Assembly (NCBI GenBank): GCA_040274725.1
Contig: JBEMAQ010000001.1
Span: 496,001-560,000 of the forward strand
Length of the DNA stretch: 64,000 nucleotides
Reading direction: 5' to 3'
DNA from: Solibacillus sp040274725
Lineage (GTDB): Bacteria; Bacillota; Bacilli; Bacillales_A; Planococcaceae
This document shows, in pieces, positions 40,753 through 49,008 of the stretch (positions are counted from its first letter, which is position 1; the number at the start of each line of letters is the position of its first letter). Position numbers and translations under genes: made by a program. The notes under the pieces were generated by a model that made no database searches, was not told where the DNA came from, and saw nothing but the letters and a program-made list of their open reading frames with translations.

Positions 40753-43518
40753 TTATACGTAATATTTTTCTACAACATCCGCACAGCGCGCACATAATGT
40801 TTCGTGCTTGTCATTCGTGCCAACTGTTTCAGAAATTGTCCAGCAACGCTCACATTTTTCGCCTTCTGCTTTTGTGACAACGATTGCTGTTTTTTCTTGT
40901 ACTAATGCTTCAGTCGGAGCTGTCGCTTTTTCGCCTGCTACTTCAAGTGCAGAAACGATTGATAATTGTGCGAAGTTTAAGCTTTCTTCTGTAAGAACCG
41001 CTGCAACGTCTGCATCCGCATAAATCGTTAATTTTGCTTCTAATGATTTACCGATTACTTTTGCGTTACGCGCCTCCTCTAATGCTTTTAACACTTCGTT
41101 ACGCACGGCAATGATATTTGTCCATTTTGCACGTAGCTCCGCGAAATTCGCTTGCTCAACCGCTTCTGGGAAGTCTGTTAATTGAATAGATTGTGCTTTC
41201 CCTTCAAACTCAACAAAGCCCCATAGCTCTTCTGTTGTATGCGGAATGATTGGCGTTAATGTTGTCAGTAGTGCCATTAACGTATCATACATTACCGTTT
41301 GCATTGCACGACGGTCTTTGTTGTCTGTGCCTTCGATATATACAACATCTTTTGCAATATCTAAATAGAATGAAGATAGTTCAACTGCTACAAAGTTGTT
41401 TACTGTTGTATATACTGTTGAGAAGTCGTAACGGTCATATGCCGCGCGCACTGTTTTAATTACGTCTTGCAGGCGCATGTACATATATTGATCCATTTCG
41501 CGCAGGTCTTCGTATGCTACGCGGTCAGTCGCCGGATTGAAGTCTGTTACGTTACCATGCAAGAAGCGTAATGTGTTACGCACTTTACGGTAGGCTTCAG
41601 ATACTTGCTTTAACATATCCATTGAAATACGCACGTCGCCTGTATAGTCAACTGACGCTACCCACATACGCAGGATATCGGCACCATATTGGTCCATTAC
41701 CTTTTGCGGGATAATGACGTTCCCTAAAGACTTCGACATTTTGCGTCCTTCGCCGTCAAGTACGAAACCGTGTGTTAGTAAGCCTTTGTACGGTGCATAG
41801 CCATTAATAGCTACAGACGTAATTAATGATGAGTTGAACCAGCCACGGTGTTGGTCAGAGCCTTCTAAGTAAAGATCAGCAGGGTATTTCATGCCGCGCT
41901 CCACAAGTACACCTTGGTGAGATGAGCCTGAGTCAAACCATACATCCATAATATCGTTTTCTTTTGTGAAGTGGCCGTTCGGGCTACCTTCGTGTGTAAA
42001 GCCTTCTGGTAATAACTCTTTTGCTTCACGTTGGAACCAAATATTTGAACCGTGTTCACGGAATAATGCTGAAATATGTGCGATTGTTTCTGGTGTGATG
42101 ATTGGCTCGCCATTTTCTGCGTAGAAAATCGGAATTGGCACACCCCATGCACGTTGACGAGAAATTACCCAGTCGCCGCGGTCGCGAATCATGTTGTACA
42201 GACGTGTTTCACCCCATGCCGGTGTGAATGCTGTATCTGTTACAGCTTTAAGTAACTCATCACGGAACATTGCCACAGATGCAAACCATTGTGGTGTTGC
42301 ACGGTAAATAACTGGTTTTTTTGTACGCCAGTCATGTGGGTATGAGTGCTTGAATTTCGACACGTTTAGTAATGCGCCTTGCTCTTTTAATTTTTCGATG
42401 ACAACTGGGTTTGCTTTTTCATAGAATAAGCCTTCAAAGCCTGGTGCTTCATCTGTATAACAGCCTGTGTTATCAACTGGTGATAAAATTTCTAAGCCGT
42501 AACGTTTCCCAACCTGGTAATCGTCCTCACCGTGACCTGGTGCTGTGTGAACACAACCAGTACCAGCTTCAGCTGTTACGTGGTCGCCTACCATTACTAA
42601 TGAATCACGCCCATAAATTGGGTGTTCTGCAACAATGCGGTCAAGCGCTTGCCCTTGTACTTCTTGTACAATTTGCACGTCTTCCCAGCCAAATGTTTCA
42701 GTTAATTTTGCAAGTAAGTCTTTTGCTACAATGTATTTCGCACCCGCAGCTTCTACCACAACATACGTAAATTCAGGGTTCACCGAAATCCCTAAGTTCG
42801 CTGGAATTGTCCAAGGTGTCGTTGTCCAGATGATGAATTTCGCATCTGCAGGTACAACGTCTTTTGTATCCTTAATACCGAATGCTACGTAGATAGAATA
42901 CGATTCGACATCTTGATATTCAATTTCTGCTTCTGCAAGTGCCGATTCAGAAGACGGAGACCAGTAGACTGGCTTTAAGCCTTTATAAATATAGCCCTTT
43001 TCCGCCATTTTACCGAATACTTCAATTTGACGTGCTTCGAATGCTGGTTGTAATGTGATGTATGGGTTTTCCCAATCACCGCGCACACCTAAACGACGGA
43101 ATTGACCTTTTTGGTTTTCCACTTGTTCGTAAGCATATGCCTCACAAAGCTGACGGAATTCCGCTACAGACATTTCTTTACGCTTTACACCTTTGTTTGT
43201 CAGTGCTTGCTCGATTGGTAAACCGTGTGTATCCCAACCTGGAATATAGGGTACATGGAAACCAGTCATCGAACGGTGACGGTTAATCATATCTTTAATG
43301 ACTTTGTTCAGTGCGTGACCGATATGAATATCCCCGTTTGCGTACGGAGGGCCATCATGTAATACATAGTGCGGACGGTCTTTCGTGCGCTCTAGTACTA
43401 ATTTATTGATGTCCATTTCATCCCAAACCGCTTGAATTTGTGGCTCCTTTGTCGGTAAGCCGCCGCGCATTGGGAAATCTGTTTTCGGCATTAATAATGT
43501 TTCTTTATACTCTACCAT
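40753..43518 (-). CDS. ileS: Isoleucyl-tRNA synthetase
   Basis: Charges tRNA(Ile) with isoleucine. 921 residues, class I, with the HIGH motif at 65-68 (PYANGDIHIGH), the editing (CP1) domain in the middle, GRKMSKSLGN near 590-600, and a C-terminal zinc site with CERCW and CARC. The start MVEYKETLLMPKTDFPM aligns with B. subtilis IleS. This is the short bacterial type sensitive to mupirocin rather than the eukaryote-like type. Expression is controlled by the T-box leader upstream. Confidence 0.97.
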   Translation of the reverse strand: MVEYKETLLMPKTDFPMRGGLPTKEPQIQAVWDEMDINKLVLERTKDRPHYVLHDGPPYANGDIHIGHALNKVIKDMINRHRSMTGFHVPYIPGWDTHGLPIEQALTNKGVKRKEMSVAEFRQLCEAYAYEQVENQKGQFRRLGVRGDWENPYITLQPAFEARQIEVFGKMAEKGYIYKGLKPVYWSPSSESALAEAEIEYQDVESYSIYVAFGIKDTKDVVPADAKFIIWTTTPWTIPANLGISVNPEFTYVVVEAAGAKYIVAKDLLAKLTETFGWEDVQIVQEVQGQALDRIVAEHPIYGRDSLVMVGDHVTAEAGTGCVHTAPGHGEDDYQVGKRYGLEILSPVDNTGCYTDEAPGFEGLFYEKANPVVIEKLKEQGALLNVSKFKHSYPHDWRTKKPVIYRATPQWFASVAMFRDELLKAVTDTAFTPAWGETRLYNMIRDRGDWVISRQRAWGVPIPIFYAENGEPIITPETIAHISALFREHGSNIWFQREAKELLPEGFTHEGSPNGHFTKENDIMDVWFDSGSSHQGVLVERGMKYPADLYLEGSDQHRGWFNSSLITSVAINGYAPYKGLLTHGFVLDGEGRKMSKSLGNVIIPQKVMDQYGADILRMWVASVDYTGDVRISMDMLKQVSEAYRKVRNTLRFLHGNVTDFNPATDRVAYEDLREMDQYMYMRLQDVIKTVRAAYDRYDFSTVYTTVNNFVAVELSSFYLDIAKDVVYIEGTDNKDRRAMQTVMYDTLMALLTTLTPIIPHTTEELWGFVEFEGKAQSIQLTDFPEAVEQANFAELRAKWTNIIAVRNEVLKALEEARNAKVIGKSLEAKLTIYADADVAAVLTEESLNFAQLSIVSALEVAGEKATAPTEALVQEKTAIVVTKAEGEKCERCWTISETVGTNDKHETLCARCADVVEKYYV

Positions 43519-43573
43519 TGTGTAATTCCTCCTAAAATTTGAGTAACTAATTTACATTGAACAAAAATCTTTC

Positions 43574-43661
43574 AAATATTTGGGTAGCTTTTTATGCGGG
43601 AGTTGATTTCCGCTACACGGAACGGAAATCAGCCCTTCATTAAAAAATCTACCAATTATTT
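43574..43661. repeat. Imperfect palindromic element within the ileS leader
   Basis: An 88-base inverted repeat. Outer arms AAATATTTGGGTAGCTTTTTA and its near-complement (43574-43594 with about 43641-43661, a few mismatches), inner perfect arms GATTTCCG/CGGAAATC (43605-43612 with 43623-43630) in a G+C-richer core. It lies between the T-box terminator and the ileS start, so it would be transcribed into the mRNA. Confidence 0.6.
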
Positions 43662-43703
43662 AAAGGTGATTTACTCATTACAAGTAATTAAGCTTTTTAG
43701 CCA

Positions 43704-43967
43704 AATAAAAAAGCCTCCCATCCCTGGTAAAGGGACGAAAGGCTATTATTTCGTGGTACCACCCTAATTTGCAAAGGAATCCTTTGCCTCTTAGACACTA
43801 TAACGTCGTGTAAAACGAATAGAACTTACTCATTTCAGCTCATTAGCTCCGGAGTGATGTTCAATATAGGTCACGTGTTCGAGCTTGCACCGTCCTCGAA
43901 TCGCTTTGGCTGTTCTCTATACTTACTGTCTCCATCATTGCCTGTACTATGAATTTCATATGCTATT
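43704..43967 (-). ncRNA. T-box riboswitch, isoleucine-type, upstream of ileS
   Basis: Minus strand carries the T-box core AGGGTGGTACCACGAAA (43765-43749). A terminator follows (43743-43712: GCCTTTCGTCCC with GGGATGGGAGGC, some G-U pairs, then a T run). Upstream is about 200 bases of structured leader with GAACATCAC (ATC at 43858-43856) as the likely specifier, reading the isoleucine codon AUC followed by a purine. Uncharged tRNA(Ile) would stabilise the antiterminator and turn on ileS. Confidence 0.93.
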
Positions 43968-43968
43968 C

Positions 43969-43998
43969 AGTATATGAAATGTCGCGCGCGCCTGTCAA
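43969..43998 (-). promoter_or_regulatory. Sigma-A promoter of the ileS T-box transcript
   Basis: Minus strand -35 TTGACA (43998-43993, perfect), 18-base spacer, -10 TATACT (43974-43969). Directly upstream of the T-box leader. Confidence 0.85.
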
Positions 43999-44021
43999 GC
44001 ATAAATCGACGCCTCATGTGA

Positions 44022-44567
44022 TTAATAATTTTTTTCGTTATTGTCGAACGATTCAATTTGCTCATCTACGCGAGAAGGTCCTTGAATATCAGTCAAGTCG
44101 ACACCATATTCAAGCAAATGCTCCCAGTCGTCTGTGCTCAGAAGGTCCAACTGCGCCTCAACAAGCATTTTGAAGCGGTTGCGGAATACTTTTGACTGCT
44201 TTTTTAATTCATCAATTTCAATCGTCACTTTGCGCGCCTTTGTTAGCGCTTCATTGACAATACGATCCGCATTTTTCTCCGCTTCCTTCAAGATTAACTT
44301 CGACTCTTTTTGCGAATTTCGGCGCAATTCGTCTGCCGCCTCTTGTGCTACAACAATCGACTTTTGCAATGTATCCTCCATCGTACTGAAATGATTCATT
44401 TGCTCCGTCATTGTTCTTACTCTATCTTCTAAATCCTTCTTTTCGCGCAGGAGAATTTCGTAATCTTTAATAATTTGATCTAAAAACTCATTAACCTCAT
44501 CTTCCACATAGCCGCGAAAGCCTCGCGTAAACTCTTTATTATGTATATCTAGAGGTGATAATGGCAT
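44022..44567 (-). CDS. divIVA: Cell division initiation / pole protein DivIVA
   Basis: Coiled-coil scaffold that binds strongly curved membrane at septa and poles and recruits MinJ and, in sporulation, chromosome-anchoring factors. 181 residues from the ATG at 44567 (GGAG upstream); the conserved N-terminus is MPLSPLDIHNKEFTRGFRGY, followed by VNEFLDQIIKDYE and a long coiled-coil to about 135. The C-terminal tail is variable. No clear terminator separates it from the ileS promoter 24 bases away. Confidence 0.95.
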   Translation of the reverse strand: MPLSPLDIHNKEFTRGFRGYVEDEVNEFLDQIIKDYEILLREKKDLEDRVRTMTEQMNHFSTMEDTLQKSIVVAQEAADELRRNSQKESKLILKEAEKNADRIVNEALTKARKVTIEIDELKKQSKVFRNRFKMLVEAQLDLLSTDDWEHLLEYGVDLTDIQGPSRVDEQIESFDNNEKNY

Positions 44568-44663
44568 ATTCTCCAACTCTCCTTTACTGAAATAATCTTT
44601 AAGTTCTATTATAGCTATTATTACTAGCTTTAGCATCAAATTTCCGTATAAAGCATCCGATTT

Positions 44664-45452
44664 TTACGATTTTTGCTCTAATTGTCCTACCATTAAGCGA
44701 ATTTTATCCTTTTTTGTTCGGCCTGCCGTCTCAATTACTTTAAAGCGACCAAAGCCGCGTGCAGAAAGTATATCGCCTTCCTGTAATTCAAATGCCACTG
44801 CCTCACGTACTGTCCAGTTGACTTTCACACGACCTGCTGTCACTAAACTTTGTGCCTTTTGACGCGAAATATTTGTGATCGTAGCGAGCACGACATCAAG
44901 ACGCATTGAAGCGACTGTATAGGACTGCTCTAGCCACTGCTCATCCTGCTCAATCAGCACTTCATTTGCAGCGAACTCCTCCACATGTACTTTTACCTTC
45001 CCAATGCTCGTCAAATTCGCACGCACATAATCCGCTACCTCATGCGCGACGGCGAACTGTACTGTATTTTCCGCAACACGAATATCGCCAAATTTTCCGC
45101 GCTCGAGTCCTACAGAAAGCAAAGCACCTAACACATCCGGATGCTTCAGCTGTACAAATTTCGACGGGTAATTGACCGTAAAAATCGTAATTTGAAAATC
45201 TGCTACTTCTGGCACATAATACGACGGCGCAATAACGATGCGTTCTCGCTCCGCATTACTGAACATACCCGACGCTTCAAGTACGAGTTCATCCGTTTGT
45301 CCAACAATTGCCTCCACTATAAAACGCTGGCGCGGATCTAAAAAATCCGTTAGCCTCGGGGCATAGCGGTCCTCAACCTCACGCAGCCAACCAACAACCT
45401 GCTCAATAAACGGCTGCTCGTCTTTTCTAAAATGCTGAATCACATGCTCCAT
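44664..45452 (-). CDS. ylmH: S4-domain RNA-binding protein YlmH
   Basis: 262 residues. The C-terminal S4 domain (about 180-250; MRLDVVLATITNISRQKAQSLV) binds RNA; the YlmH family has been linked to ribosome quality control in Bacillus. The ATG at 45452 has GTGAGG upstream; an in-frame start at 45476 adds eight unconserved residues. It sits between ylmG and divIVA as in B. subtilis but is separated from ylmG by a terminator. Confidence 0.9.
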   Translation of the reverse strand: MEHVIQHFRKDEQPFIEQVVGWLREVEDRYAPRLTDFLDPRQRFIVEAIVGQTDELVLEASGMFSNAERERIVIAPSYYVPEVADFQITIFTVNYPSKFVQLKHPDVLGALLSVGLERGKFGDIRVAENTVQFAVAHEVADYVRANLTSIGKVKVHVEEFAANEVLIEQDEQWLEQSYTVASMRLDVVLATITNISRQKAQSLVTAGRVKVNWTVREAVAFELQEGDILSARGFGRFKVIETAGRTKKDKIRLMVGQLEQKS

Positions 45453-45515
45453 CAAAAAAACCTCACTTTCACTCAATATTCCACTATTTGAAAAATGTAA
45501 ACAAACGCTAAAAAC

Positions 45516-45557
45516 TTAGGCTGCGCCGGAAAGTTTTCACTTCTCGGCACAGCCTAA
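45516..45557 (-). terminator. Intrinsic terminator after ylmG
   Basis: Stem TTAGGCTG-x-GCCG with CGGC-x-CAGCCTAA (45516-45528 with 45545-45557), one mismatch, followed on the minus strand by GTTTTTAG. Confidence 0.7.
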
Positions 45558-45561
45558 ATAA

Positions 45562-45819
45562 TTAAAGAATATAGCTCAGTACGATATAGACACCTTGTTC
45601 AATGAACACAAGGACGAATAAACCGACGATTGGTGAAAAGTCGATCATACCGATTGGCGGAATGAACTTTCGGAAAAATCCTAAGTATGGTTCGCATACT
45701 TTGCTTAAAAATTCCCCAACAGCAGAGCTTTGCAATGCCGGAATCCATGACATTAAAATATAGCCGATCAGCATAAATCGATAAATTAAAAACACCGTTG
45801 ATACTACCGAATAAATCAT
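45562..45819 (-). CDS. ylmG: YggT family membrane protein YlmG
   Basis: 85-residue protein with two membrane helices and the conserved loop SWIPALQSSAVGEFLSKVCEPYLGFFRKFIPPIG. Function is unknown; the family is linked by position to SepF and cell division in Gram-positive bacteria and to plastid nucleoid distribution in cyanobacteria and plants. It is 25 bases after sepF. Confidence 0.9.
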   Translation of the reverse strand: MIYSVVSTVFLIYRFMLIGYILMSWIPALQSSAVGEFLSKVCEPYLGFFRKFIPPIGMIDFSPIVGLFVLVFIEQGVYIVLSYIL

Positions 45820-45844
45820 ATATTGCTACCTCTCTAGTATAAAA

Positions 45845-46357
45845 TCATTCAAATACGTAGTTTGAAATTTCACCTGAAACTTCCACATTATCTGGTGTGC
45901 ATAAAAAGATATCATTCCCTACGCGTTGAATGTCGCCACCTAAAGCATATACAGTCCCACTTAAGAAATCAATAATACGCATCCCTTGATCGCGGTCAAT
46001 GCGCTGTAAATTGACAATTGTCGCACGTTTATTTTTCAGGTGCTCGGCAATATCCTGTGCCTCCGCATAAACGCGCGGCTCCATTAAAATCACTTTAGAG
46101 TTTTTTAAGGATGTCGCCGTTTGTAAACTGACGACATTATTTGGGGTTGCCTGAGAATCCACTCGTTGTGGCATTTGCTGCACCTGCCCTTTACGCTCTT
46201 TTTTCACACGATTATGCGTGGCAATTTGTTGCTGCTGTGGTACTTGCTCTGGTCGTGAAGGTGCCGGCTGCTTTTCTTGTTGTTGCTGCTGCTCTTGCTC
46301 CTGCTCAGCATCTTCATCTAAGAAAAAGAATTTATCAATTATATTTTTAATACTCAT
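45845..46357 (-). CDS. sepF: Cell division protein SepF
   Basis: Binds FtsZ and membrane, bundling FtsZ filaments at mid-cell. 170 residues: a short N-terminal amphipathic helix (MSIKNIIDKFFFLD) for membrane attachment, a long linker (about 17-75) rich in Gln and Glu, then the conserved SepF domain (about 85-170; VILMEPRVYAEAQDIAEHL, IVNLQRIDRDQGMRIIDFLSG). The linker contains EQEQEQQQQQ, encoded by a CTG/CTC-type repeat. It follows ylmE by 18 bases. Confidence 0.95.
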   Translation of the reverse strand: MSIKNIIDKFFFLDEDAEQEQEQQQQQEKQPAPSRPEQVPQQQQIATHNRVKKERKGQVQQMPQRVDSQATPNNVVSLQTATSLKNSKVILMEPRVYAEAQDIAEHLKNKRATIVNLQRIDRDQGMRIIDFLSGTVYALGGDIQRVGNDIFLCTPDNVEVSGEISNYVFE

Positions 46358-46375
46358 TTATAATCCCTTCTTTCG

Positions 46376-47044
46376 TTAACCAACAAGCGCTGTACCAATT
46401 CTTACAAACGTTGCACCTTCTTCAACGGCAATTTCGTAATCATTCGACATGCCCATTGAAAGCTCTGTACAAGGCGCATACGACAAGCCTAGCTGTACAA
46501 CCTCTTGTTGTAATAATTTTAGCTCACGAAATACTTGGCGAATCACACGCTCATCTTCTGTATTCGGTGCCATTGTCATTAGCCCAACGACTTCGATTTT
46601 CGAATGTCCTGCTAATTGCTGAATAAATGGAATGACATCCGCGCGTGTTAAGCCGTGCTTCGATTCTTCCCCTGACACATTTGCTTGCACAAAGCATTTC
46701 ACTACCTTCGTTGCACGCTTTTCAATCTCATCTGCCAAACTTAGACGATCTAGTGAATGTAAATAATCCACCTGGTCAATCACTTGCTTCACCTTACGTG
46801 TTTGCAACGAGCCGATAAAATGCCACTGAACATCCGCTGCAATCGCCTGTAATTTTGTTTGTAAGCCTTCTGGGCGATTTTCCCCTAGGTGCATAAGCCC
46901 TGCATCAATTGCTTCTACCGTACGCTCTACATCTACTTGCTTTGTGACAGCAATAATGTGAACATCCTGTCCATCTGTTGAACTTTCTTTTGCTTTATTA
47001 ATAGTTGCTTGTATATTAACTAAATTATTAATGATTTTCGCCAC
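46376..47044 (-). CDS. ylmE: YggS family pyridoxal phosphate homeostasis protein (YlmE)
   Basis: Single-domain PLP-binding protein of the alanine-racemase barrel fold, thought to buffer PLP. 222 residues, with the PLP lysine in IIAVTKQVD near 30, GENRPEGL near 55, WHFIGSLQTRKVK near 74, and LSMGMSNDYEIAVEEGATFVRIG at the end. It is directly before sepF. The upstream partner ylmD of B. subtilis is missing. Confidence 0.94.
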   Translation of the reverse strand: MAKIINNLVNIQATINKAKESSTDGQDVHIIAVTKQVDVERTVEAIDAGLMHLGENRPEGLQTKLQAIAADVQWHFIGSLQTRKVKQVIDQVDYLHSLDRLSLADEIEKRATKVVKCFVQANVSGEESKHGLTRADVIPFIQQLAGHSKIEVVGLMTMAPNTEDERVIRQVFRELKLLQQEVVQLGLSYAPCTELSMGMSNDYEIAVEEGATFVRIGTALVG

Positions 47045-47119
47045 ATTTTCCCCAACTTTACAACAATAGTTTTTCTCATTGTAACAAGTAGGCGTCTATT
47101 TTTCAATGAATAGCCCGAA

Positions 47120-47359
47120 CTATTCGTAGCCATCCTTTACAAGAATCACATCCTTTCCTACTGTGAGAATATGACTAATTGCTACTTTTCTAACATTCTC
47201 TTCCCCTTGAAGGAATTGGTAAAACTTTTTTGGCGATGAAATAAGGAACGCCTGAATTTCACCGCTTTTTTCGCACACTTCCGCATCAACAATATAGCCA
47301 ATAAATTTACCACTTGATGCTTCAATAATTTCTTTTTGCTGGACAGATGAAAATTTCAT
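47120..47359 (-). CDS. ylmC: YlmC/YmxH family sporulation protein (PRC-barrel)
   Basis: 79 residues from the ATG at 47359, which follows AGGAGG; nine upstream in-frame codons overlap the site and are not conserved. PRC-barrel fold with the family motif GKFIGYIVDAEVCEKSGEI and LISSPKKFYQFLQGEE. Members are expressed in sporulation but have no firm function. It lies just after the sigG terminator, so it is transcribed either by read-through or from an unrecognised promoter in that hairpin region. Confidence 0.88.
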   Translation of the reverse strand: MKFSSVQQKEIIEASSGKFIGYIVDAEVCEKSGEIQAFLISSPKKFYQFLQGEENVRKVAISHILTVGKDVILVKDGYE

Positions 47360-47375
47360 GTGGTTTCCTCCTATC

Positions 47376-47413
47376 AAAAAAGACATGTCTAATAGCAGTG
47401 ATAGACACGTCTT
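47376..47413 (-). terminator. Intrinsic terminator after sigG
   Basis: Stem AAGAC-rT-GTCTA with TAGAC-AC-GTCTT (47380-47391 with 47402-47413), ten-base loop, then six T on the minus strand. It leaves only about 17 bases before the ylmC start. Confidence 0.75.
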
Positions 47414-47424
47414 CCTTTTTCTTG

Positions 47425-48204
47425 TTAATTCATTTTATAGTCTCGTTGCATCATTTCAATTGCACTTTTCTCAAGACGCGAAATTTGCGCCTGTGAAATG
47501 CCGAGCTTTTGTGCGATTTCTGTTTGCGTTTCACCGTAATAAAAACGCTTGGCGACAATTAATTGCTGACGCTCATCTAATTTTTGCAAGCTTTCCTTTA
47601 CAGACACATACGCTACCCATTGATCTTCACTAACGTCCCCTTGCAATTGGTCCATCATATAGACGGCATCGCCATTATCCGAATACATCGGTTCCTGCAA
47701 TGATAGCGGATCTTGAATCGCATCAAGCGCGTACAACACGTCCTCTTTTTTCATGTCAATCGCTTCGGCAAGTTGCTCAATCGTCGGTTCGACTAAATGC
47801 TCAGCAATAAACTGCTCCTTCGCCTGCATCGCCTTGTAGGCAATATCTCTAAGTGAGCGCGACACACGTAGCGCATGATGATCGCGCAGGTGCCTACGAA
47901 TCTCCCCGATAATCATCGGCACTGCATAGGTTGAGAAGCGTACATTATGCTTTAGGTCAAAATGGTCGATTGCCTTTAATAAACCGATACAGCCGACCTG
48001 GAACAAATCATCGGCCTGTTCCCCGCGATACGCAAAGCGTCCCACAATGCTCAGCACAAGTCGTAGGTTGCACATGACTAACTCCTCACGCACAGCCGAC
48101 TCCCCTGCCTGCATTCGAATAAATAATTGCTTCATCTCTTCATGTTTTAATACGGGTAATTTAGAAGTATCTACCCCGCACAACTCTACTTTTGTTCGTA
48201 CCAT
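47425..48204 (-). CDS. sigG: RNA polymerase sigma factor SigG (late forespore)
   Basis: Sigma-70 family, 259 residues, directing late forespore transcription. Region 2 is NLRLVLSIVGRFAYRGEQADDLFQVGCIGLLKAIDHFDL (about 46-84) with the core-binding and -10 segments; region 4 with the helix-turn-helix GETQTEIAQKLGISQAQISRLEKSA is at the C-terminus. The acidic/basic N-terminal LCGVDTSKLPVLKHEEM matches B. subtilis SigG. It follows sigE by 83 bases with a candidate sigma-F promoter in the gap. Confidence 0.97.
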   Translation of the reverse strand: MVRTKVELCGVDTSKLPVLKHEEMKQLFIRMQAGESAVREELVMCNLRLVLSIVGRFAYRGEQADDLFQVGCIGLLKAIDHFDLKHNVRFSTYAVPMIIGEIRRHLRDHHALRVSRSLRDIAYKAMQAKEQFIAEHLVEPTIEQLAEAIDMKKEDVLYALDAIQDPLSLQEPMYSDNGDAVYMMDQLQGDVSEDQWVAYVSVKESLQKLDERQQLIVAKRFYYGETQTEIAQKLGISQAQISRLEKSAIEMMQRDYKMN

Positions 48205-48237
48205 TCATCTCTCTCCTCCGTACGTTCCTTGTTAATC

Positions 48238-48265
48238 AGTTTGTCCGGAAAAGAGTGCAGTATGC
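48238..48265 (-). promoter_or_regulatory. Candidate sigma-F/sigma-G-type promoter for sigG
   Basis: Minus strand GCATA (48265-48261), 14-base spacer, GGACAAACT (48246-48238). The boxes match GyATA and GGnnAnAnT, but the spacing is one base shorter than the usual 15-16. It is 34 bases before the sigG start. Confidence 0.5.
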
Positions 48266-48287
48266 GTTGTAAATCATTCCAATTTTA

Positions 48288-48995
48288 CTATACGGTTGGT
48301 GCGTTCAAATGCTCACGTAAATCTAAAATAATTTTTTTCTCAAGGCGTGATATATACGATTGTGAAATTCCTAAATGATCCGCGACCTCCTTTTGCGTCA
48401 TTTCTTCTTTGCCGTTCAGGCCAAAGCGGCATTCCATAATATATTTCTCACGAGGCGTTAGACGGTCAATGGCCGAAAACATATGCTGGCGCTCCAGTTT
48501 CTTCTCCACATCATTGATAATAATATGTTCCTCCGTCCCTAAAATATCCGATAATAATAATTCATTGCCATCAGCATCAGAATTGAGTGGCTCATCCAGT
48601 GACACTTCACTTTTCATACGGCTTGTTTTGCGCAAATGCATTAAAATTTCGTTTTCAATGCAGCGCGAGGCATATGTGGCGAGCTTAATATTTTTTTCTA
48701 AGTTAAATGTTTCAATCGCTTTGATTAAGCCAATTGAGCCAATACTTATCAAGTCTTCAATCGGTGTTGCTGTATTATCAAAACGCCTTGCAATATAAAC
48801 GACAAGACGTAAATTGCGCTCAATCAATGTATCGCGTGCATGCATATCTCCATTCATAAAGGCTTCCACAACAACAATCTCTTCTTCTCTCGTTAATGGT
48901 ATTGGCAATGAATCATGTCCTCCTATATAGTATGTGCCGCGCGCCCCAAACTTTCTTAAGAAGCGACGGAAAAATACGATTAGTTTTTTAAACAA
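48288..48995 (-). CDS. sigE: RNA polymerase sigma factor SigE precursor (early mother cell)
   Basis: Sigma factor for early mother-cell genes, made as inactive pro-SigE. 235 residues. The N-terminal pro-sequence (about 1-27, MFKKLIVFFRRFLRKFGARG then TYYIGGHDSL) is amphipathic and is cut by SpoIIGA. Region 2 RNLRLVVYIARRFDNTATPIEDL is near 65-87 and region 4 with EVADHLGISQSYISRLEKK is at the C-terminus. It follows spoIIGA by 13 bases, the spoIIG operon. Confidence 0.97.
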   Translation of the reverse strand: MFKKLIVFFRRFLRKFGARGTYYIGGHDSLPIPLTREEEIVVVEAFMNGDMHARDTLIERNLRLVVYIARRFDNTATPIEDLISIGSIGLIKAIETFNLEKNIKLATYASRCIENEILMHLRKTSRMKSEVSLDEPLNSDADGNELLLSDILGTEEHIIINDVEKKLERQHMFSAIDRLTPREKYIMECRFGLNGKEEMTQKEVADHLGISQSYISRLEKKIILDLREHLNAPTV

Positions 48996-49008
48996 TCACG
49001 GTCCCCCT

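Noticed and set aside
43749..43920. Possible tRNA-like structure upstream of ileS
   Set aside because: The conserved AGGGTGGTACCACG and terminator identify it as a T-box leader; no cloverleaf is present.
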